The notes below the pieces were generated by a model, which did not search any database, was not told where the DNA came from, and worked only from the letters and a program-made list of their open reading frames with translations. A stretch of 56,341 nt of DNA from a virus: positions 1-56,341 of IMG/VR virus record IMGVR_UViG_3300042453_004839. The stretch is one strand, 5' to 3'. Positions 50,747 through 56,341 of this stretch are shown here, piece after piece (position 1 is the stretch's first letter; each line of letters begins with the position of its first letter). A program made the translations under genes and the position numbers.

Positions 50747-50861
50747 ATGTCTTTTCTTTTCAATCGCCGCGCTTCTTGGCGCCGCCATCTGCATCTTTCT
50801 TACCGGTCTGTCCTGGGCCTCGTACTGCTGGCTACGCAAGTTCTGGTATCGCCTCTTCTAG
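50727..50861 (+). CDS. possible small membrane protein, 44 aa
   Basis: A 44-codon frame begins inside the previous gene and lies for most of its length over the signal region of the protease gene in another frame. The product has one membrane helix (about residues 8-32, including FFSIAALLGAAICIFL) and a basic, aromatic C-terminus (CWLRKFWYRLF). There is no clear RBS. Its clean helix-plus-positive-tail layout makes it more than a chance frame, but the evidence is modest. Confidence 0.4.
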   Translation: MPNELAECLFFSIAALLGAAICIFLTGLSWASYCWLRKFWYRLF

Positions 50862-51433
50862 GCCAGCAACCCGATTTTTACCGCCTCCAGGCGCTTTCCG
50901 CACTCGCCTCAACGAGAATTATTTCGGATACCTCGATAGGCATGGGGGTCGTCATCGGTGACGGCACAACCGTGGCTACCTGCGCCCACGTGGTTGGGGA
51001 TCAAAAGAAGGTCACGGTAAAGTCCGGTTTGGGAACCATGGAGGGTACGGTACTGGCCATCGACAAGGCCCAGGACGTGGCCATCCTTTCAGTGCCTGTC
51101 AGGCACATTGCCCTCAAGATCCGCTTCTCAAGCGACCTGATGCCCCCAAATTCGTTCGTAATGGCCGCAGGAATGGGGGATGACGTCATGGACATGGATA
51201 TGAGGCCGGGAGAGGTCCTAGCCAAGTTTATAGGCCCTTACCCCAACTACATCATGAGCTGCCTACCCAAACCTGGTTACTCCGGAGGGCCTGTCCTGGA
51301 TAGCAAGGGATACCTGGTGGGATTGATACAAGGCTTCGCATACCTGGATAGCAGGGAAGGCATGAACGTTATCCCTGCATACAAGATCTATAAATTAGCC
51401 CAACGGGAACTCAAAGACCTGGAAATCAAGTAG
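50747..51433 (+). CDS. secreted trypsin-like serine protease, 228 aa
   Basis: A signal peptide-like N-terminus (residues 1-40, with RRHLHLSYR then VLGLVLLATQVLVS) leads into a chymotrypsin fold. TCAHVV provides His81, AQDVAIL Asp110, and GYSGGPV Ser179. GMGVVIGDG and FIGPYPNYIM fit neighbouring strands. No PDZ domain follows, so the enzyme is a compact DegP-like protease. It probably acts in the periplasm, perhaps on host envelope proteins or on secreted partners such as the 3D-domain product. It is the last gene before the origin-like gap. Confidence 0.8.
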   Translation: MSFLFNRRASWRRHLHLSYRSVLGLVLLATQVLVSPLLGQQPDFYRLQALSALASTRIISDTSIGMGVVIGDGTTVATCAHVVGDQKKVTVKSGLGTMEGTVLAIDKAQDVAILSVPVRHIALKIRFSSDLMPPNSFVMAAGMGDDVMDMDMRPGEVLAKFIGPYPNYIMSCLPKPGYSGGPVLDSKGYLVGLIQGFAYLDSREGMNVIPAYKIYKLAQRELKDLEIK

Positions 51434-51503
51434 TCTTGGGTACCCCCACCCAATGCATATTGTGTAAGTAATTGGGAGACAAAGATTCGTAGAATCTAGG
51501 GTT

Positions 51504-51516
51504 GGGGGGTGGGGGG
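51504..51516 (+). repeat. G-tract 13-mer, copy 1
   Basis: GGGGGGTGGGGGG, set within a longer G-rich run that could form a G-quadruplex. Identical copies lie at 51699-51711 and 56238-56250. Confidence 0.7.
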
Positions 51517-51634
51517 TGGTAGGGGTGTTTTGAACTTCGTTGCCGTGCGGCCGTTGCGTTTTTGCGTGTTTTTTGTTTGTGCGTGGGGTAACGAGTTGAA
51601 ATACCCCCACCCACCCCCACCCCTCCCACCCACC

Positions 51635-51674
51635 TCTCTTATTATATATTATATATATTTAAAAATAAAAGAGA
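51635..51674. other. A/T-rich block with inverted arms (unwinding element candidate)
   Basis: Thirty-two bases without any G or C (51639-51670) are enclosed by TCTCTT and AAGAGA. The surrounding DNA is G/C-tract-rich, so this spot should melt most easily in the whole window. Confidence 0.55.
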
Positions 51675-51698
51675 TACAGAGGTAGGACCCCTTGCTTA

Positions 51699-51711
51699 GG
51701 GGGGTGGGGGG
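51699..51711 (+). repeat. G-tract 13-mer, copy 2
   Basis: GGGGGGTGGGGGG, an exact copy of 51504-51516, on the other side of the A/T block. Confidence 0.7.
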
Positions 51712-51722
51712 TGCTTCGATTT

Positions 51723-51744
51723 GGGTGGGGGTATACCCCCACCC
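51723..51744. repeat. perfect 22-bp palindrome
   Basis: GGGTGGGGGTA meets its own reverse complement TACCCCCACCC with no spacer. Its right arm is the third copy of the TACCCCCACCC repeat. It could be a dimeric protein site at the candidate origin, or form a hairpin. Confidence 0.65.
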
Positions 51745-51851
51745 TGCGACAGATTGGAATACCCACTTGAGGGTATACTACCCACTAGTAAGTAGACTTT
51801 GTAGAGACTGCCACCATTTATAGCTAAGCAAATAATAACCTAGTTGTATAC

Positions 51852-51934
51852 TGGGAAGGGCTGGATTCGAACCAGCGAAGGCGTAAGCCAAGAGATTTAC
51901 AGTCTCCCCCGTTTGACCGCTTCGGTACCTTCCC
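51852..51934 (-). tRNA. tRNA-Tyr (anticodon GUA)
   Basis: The minus strand folds as a type II tRNA. The acceptor stem is GGGAAGG with CCTTCCC, the anticodon loop CTGTAAA lies between GAGA and TCTC, a long variable arm follows (TTGGCTTACGCCTTC), and the T arm is GCTGG-TTCGAAT-CCAGC. The anticodon GTA reads Tyr codons. No CCA is encoded after the discriminator A, so the host must add it. It lies directly next to the origin-like region. Confidence 0.9.
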
Positions 51935-51943
51935 GAGCCGGTT

Positions 51944-52633
51944 TTAGTAGATTAGGAAGAACGACGGAGCTGACGTCGCGGTAATCGCGGACACGGTGCT
52001 GGCAGACAGGCTGCTGGGTAGAGAGGTGATGCCAGTAATCCCCAAAGAAGAGGTTAGGGAATAAGTACCAGCGGGTGTCCCCGAGCTAAGGCTACCTAGT
52101 ACTCCTTGATTATATACTGCAAAAGAACCAGAGTTCGACACCGTTCCCGCTGTATTGACCGCACAAACCAAATACCATCCCCTTTGAAGTTCACCGCTGG
52201 TGAGCGTTAGAGTCACTGTTTTGGACCCCGGGGTGGTTGTAGTGGTATAGCTACTTTCAGCGACAAGGGTTCCGGAAGAGACGCCTTCGCTAACCGAGTA
52301 CAGTCCGACTAATCCCTCCCCGCCCGAGCCACTCAAAGCGTTCGAGATGGCGCTAATTGACGAAGCCGAAATGTTCGAAGCAATGAAGTACGGAATCAGG
52401 CTCATGTTTCCGTTGGTGAAATTATTGCTGGCGGGTGCAGAGGTGGGCTGAACCAGAGCCGGATATCGAATACGAGTGGTCCCGCTGGATTCCCGAGGGA
52501 ACGCGTAGGAGTTGGAGGGATCGATGTCCTCGATGTTGAGGTCGTTAATAATGCTGTTATTAAAAACCTGTTTGATTTGTGCCGCCAAAACCCGGTCAGG
52601 GGTTGCCACTGAAATCGAAAAGTCGTCAGCCAT
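51944..52633 (-). CDS. putative tail or fibre-associated protein, 229 aa
   Basis: The N-terminus ISVATPDRVLAAQIKQVF resembles that of the 80-residue head gene far away, which suggests a shared virion-attachment motif. The rest is Ser/Thr/Gly-rich and beta-like (SSYTTTTTPGSKTVTLTLTS) and ends in hydrophobic PSFFLIY, as do many phage structural proteins. It is expressed leftward beside the tRNA, away from the main late arm. A receptor-binding or decoration role is inferred. Confidence 0.6.
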   Translation of the reverse strand: MADDFSISVATPDRVLAAQIKQVFNNSIINDLNIEDIDPSNSYAFPRESSGTTRIRYPALVQPTSAPASNNFTNGNMSLIPYFIASNISASSISAISNALSGSGGEGLVGLYSVSEGVSSGTLVAESSYTTTTTPGSKTVTLTLTSGELQRGWYLVCAVNTAGTVSNSGSFAVYNQGVLGSLSSGTPAGTYSLTSSLGITGITSLPSSLSASTVSAITATSAPSFFLIY

Positions 52634-52663
52634 GGACCTATGCTATTTTGTTTCCGAGGAATG

Positions 52664-53383
52664 TCAACTATTTCCAGCGCCTTTTCTTTTCAAAAATTCC
52701 CCCATGACATACGCTTTTCCCGCCATGGTGTTTGGCGGTCCGGTGAAGTGGTACAAATACTTGGCTGGGTCGTAGGGCATGATCGCCGCCTGTAGCTGGG
52801 TGACCGGTGTGATGTCATGGCATTTGGAGAAATCAAAGTCCACTCTTCGGCTGATGGCATAGTTAAACGAGGACTGTTCCAGCCGGGCATCCACCCCCAT
52901 GCTCGACCCCCATTGGACCCATCGATGCCACAGCCCTCGAATCTCTTCCAAAAAGCCAATGTCCTTAAAACAAAAAGTCCCGGCATTCATGCCCAAGACC
53001 TTTTCCATTTTCAGCTTGTCCTCCCGCGGGGCTTTGTCGTAGGCGTACCACCGGTCGATCATTTCCCGTCCCTCGAATACCACCGAGAATTCCTTGTCCG
53101 GATGAATCAATGATTTTGGGTTGCCAAAGCAGAACACGTCGGAGTCCAGGTAAACATACTGGTCATAGCCCTTTGGGACCATCTCCGAGGATTTGAGGAA
53201 CCCAGGGTAACCTTTAGGTAGCGGGGCCACGATGATGTTGTGCTTGAACTTACCGGTGATTGTCTTGGTCGCCACTACACAAAAGTCGGTATCCGAGTCC
53301 AGGGTCATGCTGTCGTAAAGCATGTTGATGCAACTGTCCGACCCGGGCGAGAAGTCCGATACCGTGTAAACCAGAGTCTTCAA
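52664..53383 (-). CDS. GT8-like glycosyltransferase, 239 aa
   Basis: YVYLDSDVF at 77-83 supplies the DxD metal/UDP-sugar motif (Asp80, Asp82), KVLGMNAGTFCFK at 128-140 is the acceptor loop of the GT8 family, and YLYHFTGPPN at 209-218 the late His motif. The N-terminal strand MKTLVYTVSDFSP fits the nucleotide-binding fold. It would move a sugar onto a protein, glycan or modified base. It stands back to back with the rightward genes that include a second glycosyltransferase and a dCMP deaminase. Confidence 0.75.
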   Translation of the reverse strand: MKTLVYTVSDFSPGSDSCINMLYDSMTLDSDTDFCVVATKTITGKFKHNIIVAPLPKGYPGFLKSSEMVPKGYDQYVYLDSDVFCFGNPKSLIHPDKEFSVVFEGREMIDRWYAYDKAPREDKLKMEKVLGMNAGTFCFKDIGFLEEIRGLWHRWVQWGSSMGVDARLEQSSFNYAISRRVDFDFSKCHDITPVTQLQAAIMPYDPAKYLYHFTGPPNTMAGKAYVMGEFLKRKGAGNS

Positions 53384-53443
53384 GCCGCCGATTATAAATT
53401 TTCCTTGCCAGGGGTCAATTGAATTGAGACACTGACCTTACGC

Positions 53444-54037
53444 ATGACATACGCAGCAAATCTTCCCCAGCATCAATATTGCTGGGTCGACAGATCAATC
53501 ATGAGTAACGGTGAGGTGAAAGGCTGGGAGGAAGGCGTTTGGTTCGGCCTGCTCTCCACTCCGCACCGCGCATGGGGTTGCTCGGTGATGCTCAAGTGCG
53601 GGGCCCTGTACCGCGGGCTCCCACTCCATGCCCTTTGCCACAACCGTGTGGGTTTTGACGTCAAATGGGAAATTGGAGACGCCCAGCGCTGGGATTGCTT
53701 TGGTTACAACTTCTCTCCGATCCGTTACGACTACCTCCGGGAACTCGATGTCGATGTGTGGGTCGCCAGGCGGCAAAATTGGGTTTCGGGTCATTACGTG
53801 TTTACGGCGGAGCCTTATGAAGACTCCTACTCTTTGGAGCCGAGTCAAACCAAGTCCCACAACTTTATTGCCCTGGAAAACGGCCGGTACGCCTGCGTTC
53901 CGAACAACAACATCCTTTGGAAAGAGTCGAGCTTCGTCAAATCGCAAGGCAGGCCAAGCTGGTTGCGGGTGCAGTCGGAAACCTGGCACGCCGAGGAACC
54001 AGGGTTTGACAAGGTGGTGACGGAGGAATCAGCATGA
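53444..54037 (+). CDS. conserved phage protein of unknown function, 197 aa
   Basis: The sequence has WFGLLSTPHRAWGCSVML, CGALYRGLPLHAL, AQRWDCFGYNF and EPSQTKSHNFIALENGRYA. This combination is familiar to me from conserved hypothetical proteins of many phages, often near glycosyltransferase or fibre genes, without known function. There is no signal or membrane segment. It heads a three-gene ATGA-coupled group with the basic 64-residue gene and the GT2-like gene. Confidence 0.75.
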   Translation: MTYAANLPQHQYCWVDRSIMSNGEVKGWEEGVWFGLLSTPHRAWGCSVMLKCGALYRGLPLHALCHNRVGFDVKWEIGDAQRWDCFGYNFSPIRYDYLRELDVDVWVARRQNWVSGHYVFTAEPYEDSYSLEPSQTKSHNFIALENGRYACVPNNNILWKESSFVKSQGRPSWLRVQSETWHAEEPGFDKVVTEESA

Positions 54038-54228
54038 GAACGATCGACTTCACCGTGAACATATTCGGGTGGGTATTCTCGCTTTATCTGGACGTTTACC
54101 CGGCTGTCCGGCGGGAGCACAAGACCGGATACGGTTCGACCTCCAACTTCGGCAAATGGAAGACCGCTCCGCTCGGAGCCCCGGTCAATCCATACAACCC
54201 AACCAAAAGAAAGAAGCGACGCAAATGA
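54034..54228 (+). CDS. small basic protein, 64 aa
   Basis: A short protein with an aromatic N-terminus (FTVNIFGWVFSLYLDVYP) and a Lys/Arg-rich C-terminus (NPTKRKKRRK). It is linked by ATGA overlap to both neighbours. There is no known domain. The N-terminal part could form an amphipathic beta or membrane-contact segment. Confidence 0.6.
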   Translation: MRTIDFTVNIFGWVFSLYLDVYPAVRREHKTGYGSTSNFGKWKTAPLGAPVNPYNPTKRKKRRK

Positions 54229-54899
54229 GAAAGATCATGATCGGAACCCCGTGCTACGGCGGGATGGTTACCGCGGAGTACGCCAACTCCCTCGCCGGCT
54301 CGGTCCTGTTCTTCCAGGAAAACAAACTCGACCTACGCCCGCTTTTGGCGGCAAACCATTCGGTCATCCAGATGGCCCGCAACCTTGTCCTCCACGAAGC
54401 CTTGAAGTATGAGATCGACGACCTGGTGTGGATCGATGCCGACATCGAGTGGGACCCGACCGACCTGCTCCGGCTCTGCCTGTTTGAGGAGGACGTTGTC
54501 GGCGGCACCTACCGCAAGAAAGACCCCGACACCACCCACTTCACGGTCGAGATGATCCGGGGTAAGGAAGAGCCCGACTCCCGCGGCCTGATCGAGGTCT
54601 CACGCCTGGGCACCGGGTTCCTTCGGGTGACCCGCAAGGCCCTTTTGGCCGTGGCCAACAGTTGCGTCGAATATGACGACAAGGGCCGGCACATCAAGAA
54701 CGTCTTTGAGATTGGCATGAAGGACGGCCAGTTCCTTTCGGAGGACTATTGGTTTTGCGAGAAGCTGAAAGCCGCCGGCTTCAAGATCATGCTGGACACA
54801 AACACCAGCCTGGTTCACCACGGTGGGTACGGTTTCAAGGGCGAGTTCAAACATTTCCTTTGGTGGCTCAAACAAAATGGTCAAGACAAAATGGCTTGA
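54225..54899 (+). CDS. GT2-like glycosyltransferase (GT-A fold), 224 aa
   Basis: I set the start at the ATG at 54225 (ATGA overlap); the longer open frame upstream is a shadow. The product begins MRKIMIGTPCYGG, has LVWIDADIEW at 67-76 with the DxD motif, VVGGTYRKKD, RLGTGFLRVTRKAL and LSEDYWFCEKLKAAG, all typical of phage GT-A glycosyltransferases of the GT2 kind. It lies between a conserved phage protein and a dCMP deaminase. The substrate is unknown. Confidence 0.8.
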   Translation: MRKIMIGTPCYGGMVTAEYANSLAGSVLFFQENKLDLRPLLAANHSVIQMARNLVLHEALKYEIDDLVWIDADIEWDPTDLLRLCLFEEDVVGGTYRKKDPDTTHFTVEMIRGKEEPDSRGLIEVSRLGTGFLRVTRKALLAVANSCVEYDDKGRHIKNVFEIGMKDGQFLSEDYWFCEKLKAAGFKIMLDTNTSLVHHGGYGFKGEFKHFLWWLKQNGQDKMA

Positions 54900-55371
54900 T
54901 CTTGCGCTAAGGCTTGCCGATGCCGCCCGTCAATCCAGCACCGACCAGTTCGTCCGCGTCGGCGCAGCAGTTCTTAGAAACGACGGCTCGGTCTGTGGGG
55001 TTGGCTACAACGGATATCCGCCCGGTTTTGATCTCGGATTCAGCGAAGCTACAAATCGTGACTTCCGCCGGGATTTTATGGTACATGCGGAGACCAACGC
55101 GCTCGCCTATTCGACCCCCGGTGAACCGTTTCTCCTCGCCGTAACCTACCCGCCTTGCAAGCGGTGTGTCCTGGAAGCCGCCCGCTACGGCGTTAAGTTT
55201 ATTGTCTGCCCCGAACTGGTTGAGCCGTTGGTTTGGAAGTTTGCGACGAGGCTTGGCGTGACCGTTGGGCTTCCTCCGCAAGCTTGCGGTAGTCTTCCAG
55301 GGTCATCCGTCCCATCTCAAGGTCGTACTCCGGGGTCCCCTCAGCGGGGCCGAGCGACGGGGGAGCCATAA
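54877..55371 (+). CDS. dCMP/cytidine deaminase, 164 aa
   Basis: Zn ligands and proton donor are clear: HAETNA (His70, Glu72) and YPPCKRC (Cys94, Cys97). FVRVGAAVL and GVGYNGYPPGF are the usual preceding motifs of dCMP-deaminase-like enzymes. I chose the ATG at 54877 rather than earlier ones inside the previous gene. The catalytic fold ends near residue 130; the last 35 residues are Gly/Ser/Pro-rich and lie over the opposite-strand gene. It makes dUMP for dTMP supply or for base modification. Confidence 0.8.
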   Translation: MVKTKWLDLALRLADAARQSSTDQFVRVGAAVLRNDGSVCGVGYNGYPPGFDLGFSEATNRDFRRDFMVHAETNALAYSTPGEPFLLAVTYPPCKRCVLEAARYGVKFIVCPELVEPLVWKFATRLGVTVGLPPQACGSLPGSSVPSQGRTPGSPQRGRATGEP

Positions 55372-56143
55372 ACTCGAAGGCCGGAGCCTGCGCCAGACCG
55401 CGGATAATTCCGCCCCCGAGTGACTTCAAGATCTCGGCGGCTGATTTGCTCCCTTTTTGAATGAGCGATTTGGGGATCTCGGGGAGCCCAAGTTCCTTGG
55501 CGGTCTTCCTGGCGGTCGGAACCGGAGGCGGGGTTTTGACAGCCTTCTCGGGTGCTTCCGAACCGGACGAGGTCAGGATCTCCCGAAGCTTTTGAAAATC
55601 GGGGTCCTTGGAAAGGTCAATTACGTTTTCGGGATTTACGACCTCGGACACGTTGCTGATCGGGGTCGACCTGGATATGGTAGAGGTCTTCGCCTCGCCG
55701 GCGGTCATGCCGGGAACCTGACCCTGGGTCGATTGGGTTACACGATTTTGACTCGAAAGACTTGAAAGCAATTTTACCAGTGGGTCTTTGCTTTCCGAGG
55801 CCGGCGTTCCACCGATCTTCGGGGTCTTCAGTTCGATATCCGAGAACTCCGCCGCCTTTGCCTTGGCCTGCTGGAGGCGTTCGGTTTTGCTGTTGAGATA
55901 GGTTTCGCGCCAATCGCGCCACCCCTCCAATTGCTCCATCGCCTTTTCGACCTCACGGGCTCGCTCCTCGAACAGGTTGCCTTGCGGGAGAGCGTCATCG
56001 AATTTACCGGCCTCAATTTGCCGGATCAGATTTTCGTTAAACTTGATGGCGTTATCCGCCTTGGTAAGTTCGGCGGCGTCAAAGACGTCCTGCTGCCTGG
56101 GACCGGCCATGCTGGACATGGTCATGGTTTTGTTCTGAGCCAT
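55199..56143 (-). CDS. putative virion protein, 314 aa
   Basis: A helical N-terminal half (FNENLIRQIEAGKFDDALPQ, then EREVEKAM-like coiled coil) leads into a Ser/Thr/Pro-rich disordered middle and a C-terminus with EGTPEYDLEMGRMTLEDY. GTPEYDLxxGRM is also found near residue 3800 of the giant protein, so both may bind the same virion partner. ATG at 56143 is preferred over TTG at 56146. The gene converges on, and overlaps by 173 bases, the dCMP deaminase gene. Family not recognised. Confidence 0.65.
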   Translation of the reverse strand: MAQNKTMTMSSMAGPRQQDVFDAAELTKADNAIKFNENLIRQIEAGKFDDALPQGNLFEERAREVEKAMEQLEGWRDWRETYLNSKTERLQQAKAKAAEFSDIELKTPKIGGTPASESKDPLVKLLSSLSSQNRVTQSTQGQVPGMTAGEAKTSTISRSTPISNVSEVVNPENVIDLSKDPDFQKLREILTSSGSEAPEKAVKTPPPVPTARKTAKELGLPEIPKSLIQKGSKSAAEILKSLGGGIIRGLAQAPAFEFMAPPSLGPAEGTPEYDLEMGRMTLEDYRKLAEEAQRSRQASSQTSKPTAQPVRGRQ

Positions 56144-56193
56144 CAAAGTAGCCTACCGAGCCGGCCAGATTCGGTCAACCGGCCAAAAATAAA

Positions 56194-56222
56194 TTAAATT
56201 TTTAAAGTTGGGTAACGATAAT
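56194..56222 (+). promoter_or_regulatory. weak sigma70-like promoter candidate
   Basis: TTAAAT (56194-56199) and GATAAT (56217-56222) are spaced by 17 bases in an A/T-rich stretch ahead of the rightward gene at 56330. Only the -10 box is close to consensus. A G-tract 13-mer follows 15 bases later. Confidence 0.3.
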
Positions 56223-56237
56223 TCTGGAATTTTTGGC

Positions 56238-56250
56238 GGGGGGTGGGGGG
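56238..56250 (+). repeat. G-tract 13-mer, copy 3
   Basis: GGGGGGTGGGGGG, identical to the two copies at the candidate origin 4.5 kb away, here in the gap between divergent genes. Confidence 0.7.
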
Positions 56251-56329
56251 AGTGGTGCGTATCCCCTATGGGTAAGCGAGCCGATAGGCGAGCCAACCCA
56301 AACCCTAACAAAAAGGAAACAAAACAACA

Positions 56330-56341
56330 TGAGTCAGAAAA
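56330..56341 (+). CDS. start of a rightward gene cut by the window edge
   Basis: ATGAGTCAGAAA begins after a good purine-rich site (AAAAAGGAAAC) spaced eight bases upstream. Only four codons (MSQK) are visible. The RBS quality is the main reason to call it. Confidence 0.5.

Larger units (their letters stand above)
51434..51851. other. gene-free region with iterons, A/T block and palindrome (candidate origin)
   Basis: The 418 bases between the protease and the tRNA hold no credible gene. TACCCCCACCC occurs three times (51441-51451, 51602-51612, 51734-51744). A pure A/T run of 32 bases (51639-51670) lies between TCTCTT and AAGAGA arms. G-tract 13-mers (51504-51516, 51699-51711) and a 22-bp palindrome surround it. 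Repeats beside an A/T-rich melting block are what replication origins look like, and the replication genes end here. A transcription stop for the rightward arm is another possible role. Confidence 0.5.

Noticed and set aside
51395-51629. Small minus-strand frames in the G/C-tract region
   Set aside because: Low-complexity Pro/Thr/His products that arise from the tracts; no RBS.
54069-54224. Longer N-terminus of the GT2-like glycosyltransferase
   Set aside because: It is the shadow frame of the 64-residue gene; the family starts at MRKIMIGTPC at 54225.
1-56341. Window as a closed circular genome
   Set aside because: Joining the ends stops the left-edge gene after about 90 codons and the right-edge gene after 16, so a direct junction is unlikely.
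1-56341. Integrase, repressor or insertion sequence
   Set aside because: No product shows recombinase, transposase or phage repressor motifs, and no terminal inverted repeats flank any gene.

Overview
The window looks like part of the genome of an uncultured, probably lytic tailed phage with podovirus-like architecture. It has a complete packaging and head module: terminase, portal, scaffold and capsid candidates. It also has a beta-propeller tail-nozzle-like protein, many fibre-like proteins and very large proteins placed where internal virion proteins usually lie. I see no tape measure, sheath or tail-tube gene and no integrase, repressor or transposase. A one-piece spanin (lipobox plus C-terminal membrane helix) points to a Gram-negative host. 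Both ends cut through genes or their starts, and joining the two ends would stop both edge frames within a few codons, so the window is more likely a slice than a closed circle.

Layout. Positions 1-40405 are one leftward late arm. Read from right to left it carries terminase large subunit, portal, scaffold-like protein, major capsid candidate, small head proteins, a tailspike-like beta-helix protein, a LamG-like protein, a lysis cassette (u-spanin, holin, endolysin, then a PD-(D/E)XK nuclease) and repeat-rich fibre proteins. Next come a beta-propeller nozzle, an extraordinarily cysteine-rich protein, a pair of small paralogs, neck-like and internal virion-like proteins, and a 4193-residue giant polyvalent protein. 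The arm ends in a run of overlapping micro-genes and a partial structural gene. Positions 40469-51433 are a rightward replication arm: PD-(D/E)XK nuclease, SF2 helicase, a Cas4/RecB-like nuclease split over two frames, an ssDNA-binding-like protein, many tiny ATGA-coupled genes, family A DNA polymerase, and primase/SF3 helicase. It finishes with a SET-domain protein, a secreted 3D-domain protein and a secreted trypsin-like protease.

Positions 51434-51851 are non-coding with iteron-like repeats, a 32-bp pure A/T block and a 22-bp palindrome, and are a candidate replication origin. Beyond it lie a tRNA-Tyr, a tail-like protein and a GT8-like glycosyltransferase (leftward). Then come a conserved phage protein, a GT2-like glycosyltransferase and a dCMP deaminase (rightward), a virion-like protein (leftward), and the first codons of a new rightward gene.

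The most unusual items are: the giant protein, which combines an SF2 helicase, an HExxH zincin-like motif and membrane segments; the 71-cysteine protein; the phage SET domain; the split Fe-S nuclease; and the origin-like region whose G-tract 13-mer recurs near the right end.
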